A stretch of DNA of 64,000 bases, taken from Pseudomonadota bacterium (GTDB lineage: Bacteria; Desulfobacterota; Desulfovibrionia; Desulfovibrionales; Desulfovibrionaceae). Position 1 is the stretch's first letter. Each line of letters begins with the position of its first letter. A model generated the notes under the pieces. The model saw only the letters and a program-made list of their open reading frames with translations. It had not been told where the DNA came from and searched no databases. The stretch covers positions 1-64,000 of the forward strand of contig JAEYTO010000041.1 of the NCBI GenBank assembly GCA_023433925.1. Direction: 5' to 3'. The translations under genes and the position numbers were made by a program. Below, piece after piece: positions 41,338 to 49,110 of the stretch.

Positions 41338-42144
41338 ATGTCCGACACGACCCAGCCGGTTCTGCGCATCGAGGGCGTCAGCAAACGCCTCGGCGGCAGG
41401 CAGATCCTCGACTCCGTCTCGCTCACGCTGCGCAAGGGCGAGCTCAAGGTGCTGATCGGGCCCTCGGGCGGGGGCAAAAGCACTCTCCTGCAATGCGTCA
41501 ACCTGCTCATACAGCCGGATGCCGGCCAGGTCTGGCTCGACGGCCAGGAGGTGCACGTCTCGCGCAAGCGCGATCTGTACGCCTTCCGCCAGCAGGTGGG
41601 CATGATCTTCCAGGATTTCAATCTTTTCGACCATCTACGCGCGGTCGACAACGTGGCCATCGCTCTGCGCAAGGTGCGCGGCTGGGGCCGCCGCCAGGCC
41701 CATGAACGCGCCATGGCCGAGCTGGAGCGCGTCGGGTTGGCCGACAAGGCCGATCTCTATCCGGCCGAGCTGTCCGGCGGCCAGAAGCAGCGCGTGTCCA
41801 TCGCCCGCGCCCTGGCCATGGACCCCAAGGTGCTCCTGCTCGACGAGCCCACCTCGGCCTTGGACCCCGAGCTCGTGGGCGAGGTGCTCGAAGTCATCCG
41901 CAAGCTCGCGGCCGGCGGCATGACCATGCTCATGGCCACGCACCAGATGAGCTTCGCCCGCGCCCTGGCCCGTGAGATCCTGTTCATGGAGGGCGGCCGC
42001 ATCATCGAGCAGGGCCCGCCGGCCACGCTCCTGGCCCCGGGCGCCGGCACGCGCACCCAGTCCTTCTGCACCCGCCTGTGGGACACGACCGAGCGCGAGC
42101 ATCCGGTCGAGGCCTGCGGCACGGGCTCCCTCGGAGCGCGCTAA
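41338..42144 (+). CDS. Amino-acid ABC transporter ATP-binding protein (GlnQ type)
   Basis: A 268-aa ATPase. Walker A is GPSGGGKST, the signature is LSGGQKQRVSIARALAM, and Walker B is VLLLDEPTSALDPE; the switch His is in MLMATHQMSFARAL. The QQVGMIFQDFNLF block (Q-loop) matches polar amino-acid importers. It is flanked directly by the two permease genes. Confidence 0.92.
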   Translation: MSDTTQPVLRIEGVSKRLGGRQILDSVSLTLRKGELKVLIGPSGGGKSTLLQCVNLLIQPDAGQVWLDGQEVHVSRKRDLYAFRQQVGMIFQDFNLFDHLRAVDNVAIALRKVRGWGRRQAHERAMAELERVGLADKADLYPAELSGGQKQRVSIARALAMDPKVLLLDEPTSALDPELVGEVLEVIRKLAAGGMTMLMATHQMSFARALAREILFMEGGRIIEQGPPATLLAPGAGTRTQSFCTRLWDTTEREHPVEACGTGSLGAR

Positions 42145-42813
42145 ATGGACTTCGCGCCGTTCCTGACCGAGCAGATCATCCCGGCCTTCAACCGCGGGCT
42201 GGTCAACAGCATGCTGCTCATCGTGCCCTCGGCCGCCATGGGCATCGCGCTCGGCATCCTCGCCGGCACGGCGCGGGCCTTCGGCGGGCCGGCGCTCCGC
42301 AAGGCAGCGGCCTGGTACGCCGCCCTGTTCCGCGGAACGCCGCTGGTGGCCCAGCTGTTCATCTGGTACTTCGGCCTGCCCAACCTGGGCATCTACCTTT
42401 CGGCCTACTGGGCCTCGGTCATCGGCTTTGGCCTATGCAGCGGGGCCTATCATTCCGAGTACATCCGCGGCGGCCTGCTCTCCATCCGCCGCGGGCAGCT
42501 CCTGGCGGCGCAGTCGCTCGGATTCTCCACCGCCGCGACCCTTCGCGCGGTCATCCTCCCGCAGGCCTTCCGCCGGGCGCTGCCCGGCTGCGGCAACGAG
42601 ATCGTCTACCTCATCAAGTACTCGTCGCTGGCCTACATCATCACCTTCATCGAGCTGACCGGAGAGGCCAAGATATTGGCCACGCGCCATTTCGAGTTCA
42701 CCGAGGTTTTCCTGGTCGTCGGCGCTTACTACCTGGCCCTGGTCAGCCTGGCTACCTGGGGCCTGCGCGCCCTGGAGCGTAAACTGCACATCCCCGGCTT
42801 CGGCCGCGCCTGA
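42145..42813 (+). CDS. Amino-acid ABC transporter permease (HisQ/GlnP type), second
   Basis: A 222-aa permease with five helices and the EAA-type loop GQLLAAQSLGFSTAATLRAV, then ILPQAFRRALPG. ALFRGTPLVAQLFIWYFGLP is the family hallmark. The ATG directly follows the ATPase stop. With the other permease it would form a heterodimeric channel. The 2-hydroxyacid dehydrogenase gene begins 17 bp later, implying one transcript. Confidence 0.88.
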   Translation: MDFAPFLTEQIIPAFNRGLVNSMLLIVPSAAMGIALGILAGTARAFGGPALRKAAAWYAALFRGTPLVAQLFIWYFGLPNLGIYLSAYWASVIGFGLCSGAYHSEYIRGGLLSIRRGQLLAAQSLGFSTAATLRAVILPQAFRRALPGCGNEIVYLIKYSSLAYIITFIELTGEAKILATRHFEFTEVFLVVGAYYLALVSLATWGLRALERKLHIPGFGRA

Positions 42814-42830
42814 GACAGGCCCACACAGCC

Positions 42831-44219
42831 ATGAAATACGAACCCATCGCCGAGGCAACCCTCGCGCGCATCCGCGCCGCTGTCGGCGGCGAATGCATCT
42901 TGCACGCGCCCGAGGCCCTGGAGCCCTATCACCGCGACGCATCCGAGCTGCGCCACGCGCCCGAGCTGGTCGCCCTGCCCACGACCACCGAGCAAGTCGC
43001 CAGGCTTCTCACCCTGGCCAACGAACTGCGCTTCCCGGTCACTCCACGCGGGGCAGGCACCGGCCTGGCCGGCGGCTGCCTGACGCCCCATGGCGGAGTG
43101 GTGCTCTCCCTGGAGCGCATGGACCGCATCCTGTCCATCGACGCGGACAACCTCGTGGCCGAGGTCGAGCCCGGCGTCATTACCCAGAGACTGCGCGAGG
43201 CGGCCAAGGCCAAGGGGCTGTTCTATCCGCCTGACCCGGCCGGCATGGACAAGTCGACCATCGGGGGCAACGCGGCCACCAACGCGGGCGGCCCGGCCTG
43301 CCTCAAGTACGGCGTCACGCGCGACTACGTTCTCGGCCTGACCGCCGTGCTCCCCACGGGCGAGATCATCCGCGCCGGCACACGCACGCGCAAGGGCGTC
43401 GTCGGCTACGACATGGCCCGGCTCATCGTGGGCTCCGAGGGCACGCTCGGCGTCATCACCGGCCTGACCCTCAAGCTCATTCCGCACCCCAAGGCCGTGG
43501 CCGGCATGGCCGCGGTCTTCCCGCGCATGACCGCGGCCATGCGCGCCGTGAGCGAGATCATGCGCCGGGGATTTCTGCCCTCGGCCCTGGAGTTCATGGA
43601 CCACAAGTGCATTGGGCTCGTGCGCGACCTGCTGCCCTTCCCAGCGCCCGCCGGCGAAGCCGCCATGCTCGTCATCGAGTCCGACGGCGCGCCCGGTCAA
43701 GTCGAGGCCGAGATCAAGGCCATGGCCGAGGTCTGCACCCAGATGGGCGCGACGGGCATCCTGCGCGCCCGCGACCAGGCCGAGTCCGGCCGGGTCTGGG
43801 CCGCGCGGCGGGCCGTGTCCTTGCGCATCCACGAGTCCGCGCCCATGTACATGTCCGAGGACGTCGTGGTGCCCATCGGCCGCATCGCCGAGCTGGCCGC
43901 GGACCTGCCGGCCATCGAGGACCGCTTCGGCCTGACGGTCTATGCCTTCGGCCACGCGGGCGACGGGAACATCCATCTGAACATCACCGCTCCGGACACA
44001 AGCCTGAAGCCCCGCGCCGAGGAAGGCGCGCGGGCCATGCTGGCTCGCGTGCTGGAGCTTGGCGGGACCATCTCGGGCGAGCACGGCATCGGCGAGGCCA
44101 AGATGGGCTTCGTGCCCATGGAGCTCAGCCCTGTGTCCATGCGTTTGCAGAAGGGCATCAAGAGGCTCTTCGATCCGAACCTCATCCTCAATCCCGGCAA
44201 GCTGTTCGAGGATCTATGA
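42831..44219 (+). CDS. FAD-linked D-2-hydroxyacid dehydrogenase (GlcD/lactate-dehydrogenase type)
   Basis: A 462-aa FAD enzyme of the GlcD/D-lactate dehydrogenase group. The PP-loop is VTPRGAGTGLAGGCL, and other FAD contacts are NAATNAGGPACLKYGVTRDY and GSEGTLGVITGLTLKL. The C-terminal domain has FGHAGDGNIHLN and SGEHGIGEAKMGF, with the metal-binding His residues. Likely reaction: oxidation of a 2-hydroxyacid such as lactate or glycolate to the oxoacid. It sits between amino-acid transport and an aminotransferase, so the oxoacid may feed transamination. Confidence 0.88.
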   Translation: MKYEPIAEATLARIRAAVGGECILHAPEALEPYHRDASELRHAPELVALPTTTEQVARLLTLANELRFPVTPRGAGTGLAGGCLTPHGGVVLSLERMDRILSIDADNLVAEVEPGVITQRLREAAKAKGLFYPPDPAGMDKSTIGGNAATNAGGPACLKYGVTRDYVLGLTAVLPTGEIIRAGTRTRKGVVGYDMARLIVGSEGTLGVITGLTLKLIPHPKAVAGMAAVFPRMTAAMRAVSEIMRRGFLPSALEFMDHKCIGLVRDLLPFPAPAGEAAMLVIESDGAPGQVEAEIKAMAEVCTQMGATGILRARDQAESGRVWAARRAVSLRIHESAPMYMSEDVVVPIGRIAELAADLPAIEDRFGLTVYAFGHAGDGNIHLNITAPDTSLKPRAEEGARAMLARVLELGGTISGEHGIGEAKMGFVPMELSPVSMRLQKGIKRLFDPNLILNPGKLFEDL

Positions 44220-45415
44220 CCAGCCAGATGCCTCAGCGAACCAACGGACACCATGCCAGCCGGCGCGTGCGCATGGTCGAAGTCTCGGCCACCAAGCTCA
44301 TGCCCGTCATCGCCGCCCGCGTGGGCGGCTGCGTGTCCCTGGGCCAGGGCGTGCCCTCCTTCGCCACGCCGCCGCACGTCGTCGAGGCCGTGAGCCGCGC
44401 TCTGCGCGAGGACCCCTCGGCCGGCAAGTACTCGCTCCAGCCCGGCTTGCCGGCCCTGCGCCAAGCGGTCGCCGAAGGCCTTTCCCGCGACAAGGGTCTG
44501 GCCTACTCGCCCGAGACCGAGGTCGCGGTCACGGTCGGGGCCATGGAGGCCCTGCTGTGCGCCATGCTCGCCTTCGTGGACCGGGGCGACGAGGTCATCC
44601 TGCCCGCGCCCTGCTACGCCTCGCACATCGAGCAGGTGCAGCTCGCCGAGGGCCTGCCGGTCTTCGTGCCCCTTAAGGCTTCCGACTGGGGCCTGGATGC
44701 CGAAGCAGTGCGCAGGGCCATCACTCCGCGCACCAGAGCCATCGTGCTCTGCTCGCCCGGCAATCCCACGGGCGCGGTCTTCGCCGAGGAAGACCTGGCC
44801 GCAGTGTGCGCGCTGGCCGTGGAGCACGATCTCATCGTCATCTCCGACGAGACATACGATTACGTGACCTACGGCCGATCCATGCCCGCCAGCCCGGCCA
44901 CGCTGCCCGGCATGCGCGAGCGCACCGTGGTCATCAACTCCTTCTCCAAGAAGTACGCCCTCACGGGCTGGCGCGTGGGCTACATGGCCGCAGCCGAGCC
45001 GCTCATGGCCGACCTGCTCAAAATCCACGACGCCTCGGCCATCTGCGCGCCCACACCCTCGCAGCACGCCGCGCTGGCGGGCCTGAACGGCCCGCGGTCC
45101 ATCGCGGACGACATGCGCCAGGCCCTGGAACGCCGCCGCGAACTGTGCTGCCGCCGCCTGGACGAGCTTGGGGACTATTTCGATTACGTGGCCCCGCAAG
45201 GCGCGTTCTATGTCATGGCCCGCTACGGATTCACCGGCGCGTCGTCCATGGAGGTCGCAACAAGGCTCATCGAGGAGGCCCGCGTCATCACCATCCCCGG
45301 AGGCTCCTTCGGTCTAGGCGGCGAGGGCCACCTGCGGCTGTCCTTCGGCGGGGAGGAGCGGGAGATCGACGAGGCCTTCGAGCGCATCGGGCGCTGGGTT
45401 AAGAGGAAGCAGTAA
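44216..45415 (+). CDS. PLP-dependent class I/II aminotransferase
   Basis: A 399-aa fold-type I aminotransferase. The PLP lysine is in NSFSKKYALTGWRVGYM (about residue 244), and the arginine near the C-terminus is in GHLRLSFGG. Further family blocks are VSLGQGVPSFATPP, LCSPGNPTGAVF (Asn) and SDETYDYVTY (Asp, Tyr). The ATG overlaps the preceding stop by 4 nt. Similarity is to aspartate/aromatic-type enzymes; the substrate is not fixed. It is probably the last gene of an operon with the ABC transporter and GlcD-like dehydrogenase. Confidence 0.88.
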   Translation: MTSQMPQRTNGHHASRRVRMVEVSATKLMPVIAARVGGCVSLGQGVPSFATPPHVVEAVSRALREDPSAGKYSLQPGLPALRQAVAEGLSRDKGLAYSPETEVAVTVGAMEALLCAMLAFVDRGDEVILPAPCYASHIEQVQLAEGLPVFVPLKASDWGLDAEAVRRAITPRTRAIVLCSPGNPTGAVFAEEDLAAVCALAVEHDLIVISDETYDYVTYGRSMPASPATLPGMRERTVVINSFSKKYALTGWRVGYMAAAEPLMADLLKIHDASAICAPTPSQHAALAGLNGPRSIADDMRQALERRRELCCRRLDELGDYFDYVAPQGAFYVMARYGFTGASSMEVATRLIEEARVITIPGGSFGLGGEGHLRLSFGGEEREIDEAFERIGRWVKRKQ

Positions 45416-45421
45416 GACAAT

Positions 45422-45481
45422 CGGGAAGGGCTCCGCCCTCCCCGAACCCCACCCGCCAAGGGCCGAGGGCCCTTGGAACCC
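45422..45481. repeat. GC-rich intergenic repeat with hairpin, copy S1
   Basis: Sixty bp that match the stretch at 62882-62941 at 52 of 60 positions. It has GGGAAGGGC...GCCCTCCC and then CCAAGGGCC-GAG-GGCCCTTGG. Confidence 0.7.
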
Positions 45482-45487
45482 ATATTC

Positions 45488-45532
45488 GCGACAGCCGGTC
45501 AGGTGAGGACACCTGACCGGCTGTCGCTTTTT
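45488..45532 (+). terminator. Very strong Rho-independent terminator after the aminotransferase
   Basis: An 18-bp perfect stem (arms beginning GCGACAGCCGG and ending CCGGCTGTCGC) with a four-base AGGA loop is followed by TTTTTC. It closes the ABC transporter-dehydrogenase-aminotransferase transcript. Confidence 0.9.
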
Positions 45533-45622
45533 CAAAAGCCAGCGTGCCCAGGAAGTAGAATCGCTGAAACGCGACAGAAGGGGCAGACTGTCCGCCGCGC
45601 TTGGCGAAACGCCAGGAAACGC

Positions 45623-45688
45623 GGGGTGCAGGGGCCTGTGGCCCCTGCCGGGAGAGAGCCCGAGAGAGGGCGCGCAGCCCTCTCTCGG
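45623..45688. repeat. GC-rich twin-hairpin intergenic repeat, copy 2
   Basis: GCAGGGGCC-TGT-GGCCCCTGC is followed by CCGAGAGAGGGC...GCCCTCTCTCGG (12-bp perfect stem). Matches copies near 21679 and 60070. It sits just past the PagL-like stop, read on the minus strand. Confidence 0.65.
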
Positions 45689-45696
45689 TTCATGCT

Positions 45697-46263
45697 TCAA
45701 AAATATGTTCCGAACATGAGCAGCAGCGAGTTGATCCCGGTGTTGTCCTCGTGCAGGCCGCCGTTGGAGACATGGTGACCGCGCAGACCGAGGAAGAGCG
45801 GCGGGCCGTCGTCGCGCAGGATATCCGCGCCGATGCCTGCCTGGGGATTGAAATTGACGCGCAGACCCTGCCCTTCCACGCGAAAGTCCGTGTAGATGAC
45901 GTGCATGCCGGCTTCGGCGTACGGCAGCAGATTCCCGGTGCGCAGCGACTCCAGGTAGTACTGGGCCATGATCCCGGCCGAGGTCACGGCGCGCCGCAAC
46001 GGCCAGGTGGTCAGTCCGGCCGAGGCCTCGACCTTGAAGCGCAGCGGGGCCGGCGCGCGATGCGGCCAGACTGCGTCGTAATCGTACTGGATGAAGCCGT
46101 AGGCCAAGGCCAGCCCGATGTCCGAGTTGGGCGTATAGTTGTTGCCCATGGCCATGGCCGCACCGTAGCGCGTGGGCGCATGGTCCTGGGCCGGCTCGGC
46201 GGCAAAGGCATTCGCGAAGCCTAGCGCGAGCACTGCCAGCGTGACGAGCGCGCGGAAGGACAT
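45697..46263 (-). CDS. PagL-like lipid A 3-O-deacylase
   Basis: A 188-aa outer-membrane protein with signal peptide (FANAFAAE, cleavage near residue 21) and alternating aromatic beta-strands ending in LLLMFGTYF. The catalytic His-Ser of PagL is recognisable in GLRGHHVSNGGLHEDNTGIN. PagL removes the 3-position acyl chain from lipid A and can remodel LPS. The gene follows a ketosynthase-like gene with a one-base gap, so they share a transcript. Why a deacylase is adjacent to the lipid cluster is not clear; it may be functional linkage or chance. Confidence 0.75.
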   Translation of the reverse strand: MSFRALVTLAVLALGFANAFAAEPAQDHAPTRYGAAMAMGNNYTPNSDIGLALAYGFIQYDYDAVWPHRAPAPLRFKVEASAGLTTWPLRRAVTSAGIMAQYYLESLRTGNLLPYAEAGMHVIYTDFRVEGQGLRVNFNPQAGIGADILRDDGPPLFLGLRGHHVSNGGLHEDNTGINSLLLMFGTYF

Positions 46264-46264
46264 G

Positions 46265-47341
46265 CTAGTCCCGATCCAAGGTCAGCAGCCCGTAGCTTCC
46301 GTCCGCGCCAAAGGTCAAACAACTCACGGGCCGGCCGTCCAGCGGCACGGGTTGCATGGCTCCGTCTTCGCCGGGGCCTGCCTGGAACATCCCGGAGTCC
46401 ATGCTGACGGCCGCCGCCGCCAAGGCCAGGGCCGAAGCCGAGGGCAGGCTGCCGTAAGCCGGAGCGTAGGCCGCCACATCGCCCCGATGGTCGCGCAACA
46501 GGTCGGCATAGGCCGCGCCGCATGCCCTGTGGCCGTCGGCTCCCAGGATAAGGGGTCCGTCGGGCAGCGTCAGGCGCTCGCCGGACGCGAGCCTTCCCAA
46601 GCGGACATCCACGAGCGAACCGTAGCGGCCTTCGACGGCGGGCTCGGGCTCCAGAAGGAAGAAGGCCGCGCCTTCGCCGGCCTGGGCCGTATGCGCGCCG
46701 AAGTCTAACGGCCGTATTAGGTCGTGCGTCTCGGGGCCGAAATAGCGCTCGCGACAATAGGCCAGCACATCGCACCACTCGTCCACGGCGCCGAAGAGCA
46801 CGCGCCTGGCGCGGCCCGCGGCGAGCATGGCCGCCGCGCTGGCCAGGGCCGACTGGGCGGACAGCTCGAACTGACTCACGGTCAGGCTCGGGCCCGTGGC
46901 GCCGAGCACGATGGCGATATTGGCCGCCGCCGCATTGTGCACCGAGTTGGAGAAGTGCGTGGGCGAGGCGAGCTTGTCCTCCTGGGCCACGGAGTCCAGG
47001 AAGGCGAAGGTCGTGCGCAGCGCGCCCCAGCCCGAGGCCAGCACCACGGACAAGCCCTCGTTGGCGACCTTGTCCAGCGGGTCCAGGCCCGCGTCCTCCA
47101 GGGCCAGGCAAGCGCCCAGCAAAGCCAAGCGCGAGAAATGGTCGATGCGCCTGAGCAACCGTTTGGGCACGAAGCGCTCCAATTCGTCGCTGGAAGCCCG
47201 ATGGTATGCTGGCGCGCGATCAGTATCCGGCCCGGATTTCCGCGCCGGCTCGCGGCCCCCGCTGGCCAGGGCCGTCTCCAGCGCCGTCCGTCCGACGCCA
47301 AAGCCGCCCACGGCGCCGACACCCTGCACTCTCAGGCGCAT
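46265..47341 (-). CDS. Beta-ketoacyl-synthase-like protein without the active-site Cys
   Basis: A 358-aa protein of the ketosynthase fold, N-terminal domain similar (SRLALLGACLALEDAGLDPL, ASGWGALRTTFAFLDSV). At the position of the nucleophile, where active enzymes have AC(A/S)S, it has SQFELSAQSAL, with no Cys, so it probably is not a condensing enzyme by itself. The C-terminal half is shortened and the conserved His-motifs were not found. It resembles chain-length-factor or partner subunits of type II KS pairs. The ATG chosen has GAGGAGGCGGCGCAC in front. Divergent from the main cluster. Confidence 0.65.
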   Translation of the reverse strand: MRLRVQGVGAVGGFGVGRTALETALASGGREPARKSGPDTDRAPAYHRASSDELERFVPKRLLRRIDHFSRLALLGACLALEDAGLDPLDKVANEGLSVVLASGWGALRTTFAFLDSVAQEDKLASPTHFSNSVHNAAAANIAIVLGATGPSLTVSQFELSAQSALASAAAMLAAGRARRVLFGAVDEWCDVLAYCRERYFGPETHDLIRPLDFGAHTAQAGEGAAFFLLEPEPAVEGRYGSLVDVRLGRLASGERLTLPDGPLILGADGHRACGAAYADLLRDHRGDVAAYAPAYGSLPSASALALAAAAVSMDSGMFQAGPGEDGAMQPVPLDGRPVSCLTFGADGSYGLLTLDRD

Positions 47342-47706
47342 GTGCGCCGCCTCCTCATGCATAATGATCCGTGGATTTGATGTGAACGTATCGCCGATGG
47401 GCCCTCCCAGAAGCACGCCTACAGACTGGGTCAGCCACGGACGACCGCTGGCCGCGGCAATGCCGCGTCATGCCGGCCGCCCGGCAGAGCGCCTTCGCGG
47501 CGCATCATCACTCCTTGGGCTCGGACTGGACAATACGCGATTCCCTCCCGCAGGGAAACGAGATAGTCGTTGCCTAAAAATCGTTAAACGGTTGAACTAT
47601 TTTGTCCACCCGGCGGTTGTTGTATTTTGCAATCTGCCGTGATAGGTCTCGACCGTTCTCACTCAACATCTAACACTGTTCGGACGCCTATCTTGCGGGA
47701 GGGTGT
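47342..47706. other. Divergent control region of the lipid/polyene-like cluster
   Basis: No gene lies in these 365 bp. The left part is GC-rich; around 47565-47635 it becomes AT-rich (CTAAAAATCGTTAAACGG, TTGTTGTATTTTGC), where promoters for both directions are likely. No -35/-10 pair with ideal spacing stands out. A hairpin TTCCCTCCCGCAGGGAA is at 47541-47557. Confidence 0.4.
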
Positions 47707-48282
47707 ATGAAGTCCATTGCTCTGCTTCGCGTGGCTTTCCTCGCCTTGGCCCTGCTCGTCGCCGGCTGCGGCGGCAAGAACGTCGCCAGCGACCTGCCCG
47801 GCGGCGGTTTGGTCTACAACAAGTACAACATACATGCTTTCAAGGACCGCGCCGACATCAAGGCCAGCTACGCCAACTGGGTCGAGATCGGCATCGGCCA
47901 AATCGTCTACCCCCCGAACACGAAGTTCCAGGTCGGCGCCTGGAAGCGCGGATTCCTGCTTACCAAGGTCGGCGGCGGAGAACAGATCTTCTTCGAATAC
48001 GACGCCAAGCGCATGGGCATGAGCGTGTCCGAATACATCAAGCTCATCACCTCGCCCGCGCCCGTGAGCCTGGGCGGCCTGTCCAAGCTCGACCAGCAGG
48101 GCGTCAAGGAAGGCAAGGCCCTCAAGGGCATGAGCAAGACAGGCGTCATGACCGCCCTGGGCTATCCGGCGGCTCATGCCACGCCGTCCATCAAGGACAA
48201 CAAGTGGACCTACTGGCGCAATCGCTTCAAGACCATGGCCGTGACCTTCGACGGGTCCGGCAAGGTCGTAGGCATCGACTAG
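47707..48282 (+). CDS. Lipoprotein with a SmpA/BamE-like C-terminal fold
   Basis: A 191-aa predicted lipoprotein: MKSIALLRVAFLALALLVAGC is the signal with Cys21. The C-terminal part, KGMSKTGVMTALGYPAA followed by WTYWRNRFKTMAVTFDGSGK, resembles the SmpA/OmlA (BamE-like) fold, where such a strand-helix-strand unit holds envelope proteins. The middle is not assigned. GCGGGAGGGTGT precedes the ATG. A hairpin after the stop may separate it from fabG, so it is either the first gene of the cluster or a neighbour of it. Confidence 0.7.
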   Translation: MKSIALLRVAFLALALLVAGCGGKNVASDLPGGGLVYNKYNIHAFKDRADIKASYANWVEIGIGQIVYPPNTKFQVGAWKRGFLLTKVGGGEQIFFEYDAKRMGMSVSEYIKLITSPAPVSLGGLSKLDQQGVKEGKALKGMSKTGVMTALGYPAAHATPSIKDNKWTYWRNRFKTMAVTFDGSGKVVGID

Positions 48283-48299
48283 CCGCTGACGAGTATCCG

Positions 48300-48326
48300 G
48301 CCGGGGCCGTTCCAACGGCCCCGGCT
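48300..48326 (+). terminator. Hairpin between the lipoprotein and fabG
   Basis: CCGGGGCCGTT and AACGGCCCCGG form an 11-bp stem with a CC loop, followed by CTTTCG. It may partly end transcription ahead of the biosynthetic genes. Confidence 0.6.
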
Positions 48327-48345
48327 TTCGGGTGAAAGGGAACCC

Positions 48346-49074
48346 ATGCAGGAACGCACGATCGCCCTCGTCACTGGAGCCAGCAAAGGCATCGGCGCAG
48401 CCATCGCCGTGGCCCTGGCCGAGGACGGCTTCGACATCTGGCTCAACTACCGCGGCGACCATGCGGCGGCCTCGGCCGTGCGGGCCGATATCGAGGCCAG
48501 GGGCGCGGCCTGCGTCCCGCTGCCCTTCGACGTGGCGGACGGCGAGGCGGTCAAGGCGGCCCTGGAGCCGTTACTGGCCAAGGCCGTGCCCTTCGCGGTG
48601 ATCAACAACGCGGGCTTCGCCAAGGATGGCCTCCTGCCGCTCATGCCGCCCGAGGCATGGAAGGGAGTGCTCTCCGTGCATCTGGATGGCTTCTACAACG
48701 TGACCCGCGCGGTGCTGCCGCTCATGCTGCGCAAGCGCACGGGCCGCGTGGTGAGCATCGTGTCCACCTCGGGCCAGAGCGGCATGGCCGGCCAGACGAA
48801 CTACTCCGCCGCCAAGGCCGGGCTCATCGGCGCCACCAAGGCCCTGGCCTCCGAGGTGGCCAGGCGCAACATCCTGGTCAATGCCGTGGCTCCGGGTTTC
48901 ATCGAGACAGAGATGATCAAGGACCTGCCGCGGGAGCACATCCTGCCGCGCATTCCCCTCGGCCGCGTGGGCACGACCAGGGAGGTGGCCGACGCGGTCA
49001 GCTTCCTCTGCTCCGACAAGGCCACCTACATCACCGGCCAGGTCCTGTCCGTCAACGGCGGAATCTACATGTAG
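48346..49074 (+). CDS. 3-oxoacyl-ACP reductase (FabG-like ketoreductase)
   Basis: A 242-aa SDR enzyme that reduces 3-oxoacyl-ACP to 3-hydroxyacyl-ACP with NADPH. VTGASKGIGAAIA is the cofactor loop, NNAGFAKDG the active-site helix, STSG holds the catalytic Ser, and NYSAAKAGLIGATKAL the Tyr-Lys pair. GAAAGGGAACCC precedes the ATG. It is the first catalytic gene of the cluster and most likely serves the ketosynthases that follow. Confidence 0.88.
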   Translation: MQERTIALVTGASKGIGAAIAVALAEDGFDIWLNYRGDHAAASAVRADIEARGAACVPLPFDVADGEAVKAALEPLLAKAVPFAVINNAGFAKDGLLPLMPPEAWKGVLSVHLDGFYNVTRAVLPLMLRKRTGRVVSIVSTSGQSGMAGQTNYSAAKAGLIGATKALASEVARRNILVNAVAPGFIETEMIKDLPREHILPRIPLGRVGTTREVADAVSFLCSDKATYITGQVLSVNGGIYM

Positions 49075-49110
49075 CTTCCGGGCCGTCCCGACAGCCTCAA
49101 GAGTTCACGC

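Larger units (their letters stand above)
45416..45696. other. Intergenic region between convergent aminotransferase and PagL-like genes
   Basis: These 281 bp are almost fully occupied by repeat S1, a very strong terminator, and a twin-hairpin repeat (each listed). No gene is present. Confidence 0.5.
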
